Below, piece after piece: positions 23,266 through 30,434 of a stretch of 50,325 nt of DNA. Numbering within the stretch: the first letter of the stretch is position 1; each line of letters starts with the position of its first letter. Source of the stretch: an uncultured Oscillospiraceae bacterium (lineage in GTDB: Bacteria > Bacillota_A > Clostridia > Oscillospirales > Acutalibacteraceae); assembly GCA_910589395.1 (NCBI GenBank), contig CAJUTL010000023.1, positions 1 to 50,325 on the forward strand. Reading direction: 5' to 3'. A model generated the notes under the pieces. That model made no database searches and was not told the origin of the DNA. It saw only the letters and a program-made list of their open reading frames with translations. Position numbers and translations under genes: made by a program.

Positions 23266-23650
23266 AATGAAATGAGCAATGAGCAATTAAGGGCAAGATT
23301 CTTCGTCAAGAAAGCTATAGCTTTCTGCGTTCCTCAGAATGACAGAGAAGGGGACTGTTCGGTAAACTGGAATTTGCAGGGCTAACGAATAGCAGAAACC
23401 CTTGCCTCCCCTGAATAGGGGAAACAGACTGCTTCGCAGTCTGCGGGGACCGCCGATAGGGTGAGCGCGTCCCGGTGGGGGGAAGGTCTCCAGTGGAGAC
23501 CGCTCTGACCCGACCGAGCCGACAGGCGAGACCGCTGGTGCGAACCGACCGAGCCGACAGGCGAGAAAGCCAAGGGTGTGCGATAAACTACAATTTATCG
23601 CATCACGATTTATTGTTCTTCCCCCCTCTTCATTGCTAATTGCTCATTGT
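23266..23650. repeat. Modular intergenic repeat island
   Basis: Bounded on the left by ATGAGCAATGAGCAATTA (about 23271-23288) and on the right by its inverse CATTGCTAATTGCTCATTG (about 23631-23649). Inside are a half copy of the CAAGATTCTTCGTC...CCTCAGAATGACA palindrome, a GTTCGGTAAACTGGAATTT module, short hairpins around CCGCCGATAGG, two copies of CCGACCGAGCCGACAGGCGAG, and an ACAATTTATCGCA module. The same modules recur at 33941-34233, 44150-44791, 49941-50325 and inside the RAYT gene at about 25708-25772. No gene is supported here. Confidence 0.7.
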
Positions 23651-23692
23651 CTATAGCTTTCTGCATTCTCTAGCATCTACTATCCAGCATCT

Positions 23693-23740
23693 AAAAACGC
23701 CAAGGGACTGTTACAAAGTAACAGTCCCTTGGCGTTTTTA
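23693..23740 (-). terminator. Bidirectional terminator after eda
   Basis: A perfect 22-bp inverted repeat (AAAAACGCCAAGG... with its exact inverse) around a 3-base loop. It has T tracts on both strands, so it can stop the minus-strand hexuronate operon and any plus-strand read-through from proC. Confidence 0.85.
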
Positions 23741-23751
23741 CCCGATTCTTC

Positions 23752-24393
23752 CTACCCCCTGGCCTCTTTGACCAGCCTTCTGGAGTTCCTGCATAGCTGG
23801 GTGATTTCTTCCCAGCTTTGCCCTTCGATCAGGCTTTCTGTGACCATGTAGGAGCCGCCGCAGGCGAGGATCACCGGGCAGGAGAGGTACTCCTTCAAAT
23901 TCTGAAGGGAGATCCCGCCAGTGGGCATGATGCGGAACATGGAAAAGGGCGCGCTCATAGCTTTGATCTTGGGGAGCCCGCCGGACTGCTCTGCCGGGAA
24001 AAATTTCAGCACCTCCAGGCCGTATTTCAGCGCCGCGTGATAATCGGTGGGCGTGGTGCAGCCGGGATAAATAGGAAGGTTCCTCTTTTGGCAGTATTCT
24101 ACCAGGCTGCCGTCAAAGCCGGGCGTTACAATGAACTCCGCGCCGGCGGCCTGGGCCGCGTCCACCTGTGATTCTGTCAGCACGGTACCGGCCCCCACCA
24201 GCATTTCCGGGCAGGCTTCCTTCATCAGGCGAATGGCCTGATCCGCTCCGGCGGCACGGAAGGTGACTTCCGCCACAGGAACATCTCCGGCGCAAAGAGC
24301 CCGGGCAAGCGCCGCAGCGTCCCGCTCCGGGTGGTTCAGCTTAATGACCGGAACGATCCCCAGTTCTTCGATCTTCTTATCTACCGCATTCAT
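23752..24393 (-). CDS. eda: KDPG/KHG aldolase
   Basis: A 213-residue class I aldolase of the Eda family: catalytic Glu in VAEVTFRAAGA (about E42), VGAGTVLTESQVDAAQAAGAEFIVTPG, GCTTPTDYHAAL, and the Schiff-base lysine in LEVLKFFPAEQSGG (about K130). It splits 2-keto-3-deoxy-6-phosphogluconate into pyruvate and glyceraldehyde 3-phosphate. It is the last gene of the uxaC-uxuA-uxuB-eda operon. No KDG kinase (kdgK) gene is in the operon, so that step must be encoded elsewhere. Confidence 0.94.
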   Translation of the reverse strand: MNAVDKKIEELGIVPVIKLNHPERDAAALARALCAGDVPVAEVTFRAAGADQAIRLMKEACPEMLVGAGTVLTESQVDAAQAAGAEFIVTPGFDGSLVEYCQKRNLPIYPGCTTPTDYHAALKYGLEVLKFFPAEQSGGLPKIKAMSAPFSMFRIMPTGGISLQNLKEYLSCPVILACGGSYMVTESLIEGQSWEEITQLCRNSRRLVKEARG

Positions 24394-24406
24394 TTTTCTT
24401 CTCCTC

Positions 24407-25258
24407 CTATACGCCGGAATAAGCGGAAAATCCGCCGTCTATGGGCAGCACCACACCGGTGATAAAGCCCGCGGCCTTTTCGTTCAGCAAAAACAGCAGG
24501 CCGCCCTCCAGCTCCTCCGCTTCCCCAAACCGGCCCATGGGCGTGGCCGCCAGAATCTTTCCGGTACGGTCTGTGGGAGAGCCGTCCTCGTTCCAAAGGA
24601 GCTTCGCGTTTTGCTTTGTGGAAAAAAAGCCGGGCGCAATGGCGTTGACCCGGATCCCGGCCTTTGAGAAATGGACGGCCAGCCACTGGGTAAAATTGGA
24701 AACCGCCGCCTTGGCCCCGGAATAGGCGGGGATCTTCGTCAGGGGCGTATAGGCGTTCATGGACGAAATATTGAGAATACCGCACCCGGCTCTTCCCAGC
24801 ATCTGCCGGGCAAAGGCCTGGGTGGGAAGCAGGGTTCCCAGAAAGTTCAGGTCAAACACAAAGCCCACGCCCTCTGCTTCCAGGTCGAAAAAGCTTTTGG
24901 TGTCTCCGTCCAGATCCCCCGGCTCATAATATTCTTTATCCGTGGTGGCCTGGGGATTATTGCCCCCCGCGCCGTTTATCAGAATATCGCAGGGGCCAAG
25001 GTCTGTTTTCACCTGCTCTGCCGCGGAAAGGCATTCTTCTTTTTTCAGCACGTTGCAGGAGTAGGCCTTTGCCGTGCCTCCCTCCGCCCGGAGCTCCGCC
25101 GCCACAGCTTCGGCCGCTTCCACATTTAGGTCCAGCAGGGCTACCCTGGCTCCGGCCCGGGCCAGCACCCTGGAAAAATGGCTGCAAAGCACGCCGCCCG
25201 CCCCGGTGACCACCGCCACCTTGCCGGAGAGATCGGTATTCAGAACATTTTGTTTCAT
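24407..25258 (-). CDS. uxuB: SDR-type D-mannonate (fructuronate) oxidoreductase
   Basis: A 283-residue short-chain dehydrogenase: nucleotide motif VAVVTGAGGVLCSHFSRVLARAG (about 15-37), NGAGG at 95-99, active-site Ser (about 165-166), Y179 and K183 in NISSMNAYTPLTKIPAYSGAKAAV. The insert NNPQATTDKEYYEPGDLDGDTKSFFDL is typical of the SDR group that replaces the long-chain UxuB (B. subtilis YjmF type). Position between mannonate dehydratase and KDPG aldolase genes supports fructuronate-to-mannonate reduction; a gluconate-5-dehydrogenase-like activity is the alternative. Start ATG 25256-25258; eda follows after 13 bases. Confidence 0.88.
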   Translation of the reverse strand: MKQNVLNTDLSGKVAVVTGAGGVLCSHFSRVLARAGARVALLDLNVEAAEAVAAELRAEGGTAKAYSCNVLKKEECLSAAEQVKTDLGPCDILINGAGGNNPQATTDKEYYEPGDLDGDTKSFFDLEAEGVGFVFDLNFLGTLLPTQAFARQMLGRAGCGILNISSMNAYTPLTKIPAYSGAKAAVSNFTQWLAVHFSKAGIRVNAIAPGFFSTKQNAKLLWNEDGSPTDRTGKILAATPMGRFGEAEELEGGLLFLLNEKAAGFITGVVLPIDGGFSAYSGV

Positions 25259-25312
25259 TTGCGTTCACTCCTTTTTGAGACATTCTAATGGATGCACATT
25301 TCACAAGGGCGT

Positions 25313-25939
25313 TTACTGATCTTCCTGATAAAAGCAATCCATCGTCCACTTGATGGGATTTTCATCAATGTACTTCCATATTTTCTGATATTCCTTTTCA
25401 CTGCGAATAACATGGTCGTGAAAAGAGCGTTGAAACAAATTTGCGTCCTGCCCGCACACACGGGTAGTAAGTGATTTATAAGCGCCTATCACATTTGGCA
25501 CTGTAGGGGAGGAGCTTGCTTCTCCCGCCTCTCTTCTGATTTAAAGAAGGAAATGGATATGATTTGGCATGATAACATACTTATCAACCGTTATGGAAGG
25601 AAACCGTTGTTCCAAGGCTTGCATTTGCTCTTCTGCAACTTTTCCGTATTGCGATAACCTGTTCACGGGAGGGGGTGAAGATTGTCAGTGGCAATCGTTC
25701 TGAACCGAACTCGCCTGTCGGCTCAGACATTGCCGGACGCGCCCCACTGGGGCACAGCAACCGAAGCGAAGACTAAGCCCCTCCCCTACGATGTGTGATA
25801 GGGTACATTGCTTTTCGTGTGTGCATATCGTTATAAAGTAAGCGCCTGGTTGGCTATAGTCACAGTTCGGAAGGCGAGCTGATTTTCTTTTTACTAAATC
25901 CTTCCGCTTTTCATTACCCATTCTTTTGCACTTTTTCAC
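25313..25939 (-). pseudogene. RAYT (REP-associated tyrosine transposase) gene with two in-frame stops
   Basis: One continuous minus-strand frame of about 208 codons reads as a RAYT/TnpA-REP protein. The N-terminus has KSARLPNCDYSQPGAYFITICTHEK; the middle has LSQYGKVAEEQMQALEQRFPSITVDKYVIMPNHIHFLL, with the HUH motif HIH; the C-terminus has PNVIGAYKSLTTRVCGQDANLFQRSFHDHVIRSEKEYQKIWKYIDENPIKW. The frame is intact but interrupted by TGA (25685-25687) and TAA (25541-25543). Segments between the blocks consist of dispersed repeat sequence: CGTAGGGGAGG motifs at about 25774-25793 and 25501-25511, and the CGCCTGTCGGCTC...GCCCCACTGGGGC module at about 25710-25757. The first codons overlap the end of uxuA; an ATG at about 25921 may be the true start. 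It sits between uxuA and uxuB. Confidence 0.8.
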
Positions 25940-26972
25940 AGGCTTCGAAAAGGCCGTTTAGGTAGGCGGCGCCCAAGGCGCGGTCGAAAAGGCCGTAGCC
26001 GGGCTTGCCGGTTTCGCCCCAAATCATTCTGCCGTGATCCGGGCGGACATATCCTTCATAGCCCGCGTCCGCTAGAGCTTTTACGATCTCGTACAGATCC
26101 AGGCTGCCGCAGGAGGAAAGGTGGGCCCGCTCTTCAAAGGAGCCGTCCTCCAAAATTTTGACATTTCGGATATGCATGAAAGCGATCCGCTCCATTTGGG
26201 CGTATTTTCTCACCATGGCCGGGACATCGTTGCTTTTCGCGCAGCCCAGGCTGCCGGTACAGAGGCAAAGGCAGTTGCTGGGGCTGTTCGCCAGTCCGAG
26301 AAAACGATCCAGGTTTTCCTCGCAGGTAATGATCCGGGGCAGGCCGAAAATGGGATAGGGCGGGTCGTCCGGGTGAATGGCCATTTTTACACCGCAGGCT
26401 TCCGCCACCGGGATCACTGCTTTTAGAAAGCGTTCCAGGTTTTTCCAGAGCCCCTCTTCCCCCAGCTCACTGTAGGCGGAAATCAGCTCCCGCACCTGCT
26501 CCTGGGTGTAGCTTGCGTCCCAGCCGGGAAGATGGATATCATCGTGAAGGGGATCCAGGCCCTTCAGCTGCTCCCAATACATGACAAGGCTGGTGGAGCC
26601 GTCGGCGGCTTTTTTATCCAGCTGGGTACGGGTCCAGTCGAACACCGGCATAAAGTTATATGTGATGCATTTTACACCGTATTTGGCACAGCGCCGGACA
26701 TTTTCACAATAGTTTTCCAGTAAAGTATCCACTTCTCCCCTGCCCAGCTTGATATCCTCGTGGACGGGAATGGATTCCACCACATCAAACACCAGACCGT
26801 GCTCCTCACAAGAGCTTTTGATCCACGCCAGGCTTTCCTCCGGCCAGACCTCCCCGGGCTTCACGTCATACACGGCGGAAACGATGGAGCGCATACCGGG
26901 GATCTGGGAGATAGATTCCAGAGAAACGGGGTCTTCCGCGCCGTACCACCGAAAAGACAGCTTTTCCTTCAC
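25914..26972 (-). CDS. uxuA: Mannonate dehydratase
   Basis: A 352-residue UxuA-family TIM-barrel enzyme: KLSFRWYGAEDPVSLESISQIPGM at the start, GVKCITYNFMPVFDWTRTQL, MAIHPDDPPYPIFGLPRIITCEENLDRFL, LCLCTGSLG, FMHIRNVKILEDGSFEERAHLSSCGSLDLYEIVKAL, and VRPDHGRMIWGE near the C-terminus, which supply the metal ligands. It dehydrates D-mannonate to 2-keto-3-deoxygluconate. Its ATG overlaps the uxaC stop by four bases. The end of the gene overlaps the possible start of the RAYT remnant. Confidence 0.96.
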   Translation of the reverse strand: MKEKLSFRWYGAEDPVSLESISQIPGMRSIVSAVYDVKPGEVWPEESLAWIKSSCEEHGLVFDVVESIPVHEDIKLGRGEVDTLLENYCENVRRCAKYGVKCITYNFMPVFDWTRTQLDKKAADGSTSLVMYWEQLKGLDPLHDDIHLPGWDASYTQEQVRELISAYSELGEEGLWKNLERFLKAVIPVAEACGVKMAIHPDDPPYPIFGLPRIITCEENLDRFLGLANSPSNCLCLCTGSLGCAKSNDVPAMVRKYAQMERIAFMHIRNVKILEDGSFEERAHLSSCGSLDLYEIVKALADAGYEGYVRPDHGRMIWGETGKPGYGLFDRALGAAYLNGLFEACEKVQKNG

Positions 26973-28381
26973 AGCTTTCCCTCCAATCCAAAATAGCGAA
27001 CCGCGTTGTAATAGCAGATATCCCGCACCAGGCCGCCCAGCAGGGGGATATCATTGGGGCATTCCCCGCTTTCCACCCAGCTGCCGATGAGGCCGCAGAG
27101 GATCCGGCGGAAATACTCGTGGCGGGTATAGCTCAAAAAGCTGCGGGAATCGGTGAGCATGCCGATAAAATTTCCCAGCAGGCCAGTGCTGGCAAGGCTT
27201 GTTAAATGCTCCGTGATCCCCTGTCTGGTATCGTTGAACCACCAGGCGCAGCCGTGCTGGAGCTTTCCGGGGATCGTGCCGTCCTGGAAGGAGCCGGCCA
27301 GGGCGTCCAAAAAGGCGTTGTCGTTGCCGTCCAGGCTATAGAACACGGTGCGAGGCAGATATCCGCCGGCATACATGGCGTTCAGCAGCTGCCGCAGGGC
27401 TTCCGTGCCGTTGTGGGGGCCGATGCAATCAAAGCCGGTATCCGGGCCCACTGCCCTCAGCATGGTGGAGTTCGGGTTCCGCATGCAGTTATAGTGGAGC
27501 TGCATCACCCAGCCCCGCTTTGCGTATTCCCCAGCGCAGAAAAGCAGCAGCGCCGTTTTCACGGCCCCGCCCTCCGCTTCCGTAAGCGCTTCCCCGGCAA
27601 GCCGCTTTTTGATGGCGGCGTCTACTGCGGAGCGCTCCGCCGGGACAAAAATCATCTTATCCAGCCCATGGTCGCTGGCCCGGCAGCCGCAGGCATCGAA
27701 GCGATCCATTCGCCGCTTCAGGGCCTCCTCCAGGGAAGCAAGGTCGGTAATACCAAGCCCCGCCGCGGCGGACAACCGGGTGAGATACTCCCGCCATTCC
27801 TCCTTTTCCGGCTTCAGGGCCTGATCGGGACGAAAGGAGGGCGCGACCACGGTGCTAAAGGAAGGATCCCCTTGCAGCTTTTCGTGGTATTTCAAGGAAT
27901 CGGCAGGGTCATCCGTAGTGCCGATAAAGGCTACCTTGCTTTGGCGGATCAGGCCCCGGACACGCAGCTCCTCCTGCCGGAGCTTAGCTTCGGAAAGCTC
28001 CCACACCTCCTGGGCGGTTTCTCCGGTAAGCGCCCCGGTATAGCCAAAATAATTTTTCAACTCCAGGTGGCACCAGGGAACCATAGGGTTTCCCATGGCC
28101 TTTGGCAGAAGTTCCGCGAATTTCTGGAATTTTTCCCGGTCCGGCGCGTTCCCCGTAATGTATTCCTCGCTGACACCGTTGGCCCGCATCAGCCGCCATT
28201 TGTAGTGGTCGCCGGAAAGCCAGACCTGAGCAAGATTCTCAAAGCGCTTGTTTTCCCAAATTTCCTTTGGGCTCACATGGCAGTGGTAATCTACAATGGG
28301 CATTTCCGCCGCGTACTCGTGATACAGCCTTTGCGCCGCCGCAGTGGGCAGCAGAAAGTTTTCTCCTAAAAAGCGATCCAT
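26969..28381 (-). CDS. uxaC: Glucuronate (uronate) isomerase
   Basis: A 470-residue amidohydrolase-superfamily protein of full UxaC length: MDRFLGENFLLPTAAAQRLYHEYAAEMPIVDYHCHVSPKEIWENKRFENLAQVWLSGDHYKWRLMRANGVSEEY includes the HCH metal site. ALKYHEKL-like DSLKYHEKLQ, GWVMQLHYNCMRNPN and LTDSRSFLSYTRHEYFRRI are also family blocks. It isomerises D-glucuronate to D-fructuronate, or D-galacturonate to D-tagaturonate. First gene of the hexuronate operon. No transporter or GntR-type regulator is adjacent. Confidence 0.96.
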   Translation of the reverse strand: MDRFLGENFLLPTAAAQRLYHEYAAEMPIVDYHCHVSPKEIWENKRFENLAQVWLSGDHYKWRLMRANGVSEEYITGNAPDREKFQKFAELLPKAMGNPMVPWCHLELKNYFGYTGALTGETAQEVWELSEAKLRQEELRVRGLIRQSKVAFIGTTDDPADSLKYHEKLQGDPSFSTVVAPSFRPDQALKPEKEEWREYLTRLSAAAGLGITDLASLEEALKRRMDRFDACGCRASDHGLDKMIFVPAERSAVDAAIKKRLAGEALTEAEGGAVKTALLLFCAGEYAKRGWVMQLHYNCMRNPNSTMLRAVGPDTGFDCIGPHNGTEALRQLLNAMYAGGYLPRTVFYSLDGNDNAFLDALAGSFQDGTIPGKLQHGCAWWFNDTRQGITEHLTSLASTGLLGNFIGMLTDSRSFLSYTRHEYFRRILCGLIGSWVESGECPNDIPLLGGLVRDICYYNAVRYFGLEGKL

Positions 28382-28471
28382 TTCGATCGGCTCCTTCCCT
28401 GTTTGCCGTAGTCTGTTCTAAAACAGGCTCCGGGGCTATTGTACTATAAAACGCTTCTGTTTGGAAACCTT

Positions 28472-29854
28472 TTATTCCAAAAGCTTCCCGCTGTTTGGAA
28501 CAGCCTCCAGCTTTTTCAGGAACCGCAGCAACAGAACGACTCCCACCAGCGACATGCAGACCTCGGAAACCAGCTGGGCCAGGGAAAGACCGTAAAGCGG
28601 GAGGAGCCAGTTTAAGAGATACAGGGCCGGGATCTCCAGCACGGCTTTGCGCAGCAGGGCCATCAGCAGGGAAAGGGGCCCCTTCCCCACGGCCTGGAAT
28701 ACCCCCACCGCCAGAAAATCCATGGCGAGAAAGGGGACGGAGATCGCCATACCCCGCAAAAACCAGCTGCCGTATTCCACTGTTTGGAGGTCTTGCATAA
28801 AGGCCCGCACGATGGGCTGAGAGCAAAGGCAGCAGACCAGGGCCATCACGGACAGCACAGAGCCGGAAAGCAGAGCGGTAAACCGCAGGGTCTTTTTCAT
28901 GCGCTCATGGAGCTTTGCCGCATAGGTATAGCCGATCAGGGGCATAACGCCCTGAGAAATTCCGTTTCCGATATACCAGGGAACCATGCTCACCTTGGAA
29001 GCGATCCCCATGGCGGCCAGCGCCGCCGCCCCGTAGGGTGCTGCCAGGTTATTGAGCAGCATATGGCTCACTACATTCAGAAGGTTTTGGATAGAAGCGG
29101 GCACCCCCACCACACACACGCCTTTTACGATCCCCTTGCGCAGCGTGAATTCTTTGGGGGAAATACACACATAGGTGGTTCGCCTCTGTAAAAAGAGATA
29201 TCCCAGGAAATAGAGTACCGCACCGCAATTGGAAAGGAAGGTGGCAAGGGCCGCGCCCTCTGCTCCCATACCGAAGCCGCCAGGAAGAATAAACAGCGGG
29301 TCTAACAGCATATTGAGCACACAGCCGCTCATGGTGCCGATACTGGCGTGCAGGGTGGCCCCCTCCGAGCGGATCAGGTAAGCCATGACCACATTCAAAA
29401 TGGAAGGCGTAGCCCCCAGGCAAACGGTCCAGAACAAATAGCTTTGTGTGGCGGAGGCAGTGGAGCTGTCCGCCCCCAAAAGAGAAAGCAGGGGGCTCAT
29501 TAAAAGCGCGCAGAAAACAGAATAGAGAATTCCGCAGAACAGGGAGCCGTAAAAGCCAAAGGCAGAGCTTTGCCGAAGGGTTTTAAAATCCTTTTGTCCC
29601 AAGGCCCGGCTCATCATGCTGGAGCTGCCCACACCGAACAGATTGTTTACCGCGTTAAAGGCCAGCAGCACCGGCGCCGCCAGCGTGACCGCCGCCGTCT
29701 GTACGGGATCGTTCAGCATACCCACAAAATAAGTATCCGCCAGGCTGTATAAAAGCGCCACCAGGTTGCTGGCGATGGTGGGAATGGAAAGCACAGCCAC
29801 GGCCCTTGAAATTTTTTCCCGCTCAAACAGCTCGAGCTTTCTTTCGTTTGTCAT
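28472..29854 (-). CDS. MATE family efflux transporter (second)
   Basis: A 460-residue protein from ATG 29852-29854 (GAAAGGAG upstream; nine further in-frame codons lack an RBS). About twelve helices in two halves: REKISRAVAVLSIPTIASNLVALLYSLADTYFVGMLNDPVQTAAVTLAAPVLLAFNAVNNLFGVGSSSMMSRALGQKD is a typical MATE first half. It is unrelated at close range to the MATE at 539-1921 and has the GC-rich composition of its neighbours. It is divergent from tspO with a shared 113-base promoter region. No attenuator was seen here. Confidence 0.93.
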   Translation of the reverse strand: MTNERKLELFEREKISRAVAVLSIPTIASNLVALLYSLADTYFVGMLNDPVQTAAVTLAAPVLLAFNAVNNLFGVGSSSMMSRALGQKDFKTLRQSSAFGFYGSLFCGILYSVFCALLMSPLLSLLGADSSTASATQSYLFWTVCLGATPSILNVVMAYLIRSEGATLHASIGTMSGCVLNMLLDPLFILPGGFGMGAEGAALATFLSNCGAVLYFLGYLFLQRRTTYVCISPKEFTLRKGIVKGVCVVGVPASIQNLLNVVSHMLLNNLAAPYGAAALAAMGIASKVSMVPWYIGNGISQGVMPLIGYTYAAKLHERMKKTLRFTALLSGSVLSVMALVCCLCSQPIVRAFMQDLQTVEYGSWFLRGMAISVPFLAMDFLAVGVFQAVGKGPLSLLMALLRKAVLEIPALYLLNWLLPLYGLSLAQLVSEVCMSLVGVVLLLRFLKKLEAVPNSGKLLE

Positions 29855-29967
29855 TTGTTTTCTCCTTTCAAAACCGTGCAAGGCTTGCGGCGTGTCCTTT
29901 CGTATTTTCCGGAGAGCATGGCATATAATGATACTATTACAAAACTGCCCGGAAAGGACTGTATATC

Positions 29968-30432
29968 ATGATACGTTGGAAGCCCTTTTGGATCAATCTT
30001 CTTCTGCCCCTGGCAGTAGGCGGACTTTCCGCTTTTCTCACCGCCGATTCCATGGAGGTTTATCAAGCTCTCCGCCAACCTCCCCTTTCGCCTCCCGGCT
30101 GGCTTTTCCCCATTGTGTGGGCCATTCTCTACGTGCTGATGGGGATCGCCGCCTACCTTGTCTGGGTGCGGGACAGCACAGGAAGAAACGGCGCGCTGCT
30201 TTTCTACGGGCTTCAGCTGGCCTTTAATTTCGTTTGGACCCTGATCTTTTTTAACCTGCAAAATTACGGCCTTGCCCTGCTCTGGATCCTGATCCTCTGG
30301 GTGCTGATCCTCATTACCACCGTCCGTTTCTTCCGGGAAACAAAGGCGGCGGGCTGGCTGATGGTTCCCTACCTGCTGTGGGTCAGCTTTGCCGTGTATC
30401 TCAATGCCGGGGTGTGGCTCCTGAACCGCTGA
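29968..30432 (+). CDS. TspO/MBR family tryptophan-rich membrane protein
   Basis: A 154-residue, five-helix protein with the TspO pattern: NLLLPLAVGGLSAFLT, LRQPPLSPPGWLFPIVWAILYVLMGIAAYLVW, LFYGLQLAFNFVWTLIFF, and PYLLWVSFAVYLNAGVWLLNR. TspO proteins bind porphyrins and related ligands; bacterial functions include porphyrin handling and stress responses. It is divergent from the MATE gene; TATAAT at about 29925 is the likely -10 element. Its stop lies two bases from the stop of the converging Tet-like gene. Confidence 0.92.
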   Translation: MIRWKPFWINLLLPLAVGGLSAFLTADSMEVYQALRQPPLSPPGWLFPIVWAILYVLMGIAAYLVWVRDSTGRNGALLFYGLQLAFNFVWTLIFFNLQNYGLALLWILILWVLILITTVRFFRETKAAGWLMVPYLLWVSFAVYLNAGVWLLNR

Positions 30433-30434
30433 GC

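Noticed and set aside
27206..28369. 387-codon plus-strand ORF
   Set aside because: Fully antisense to uxaC; no RBS and no domain.
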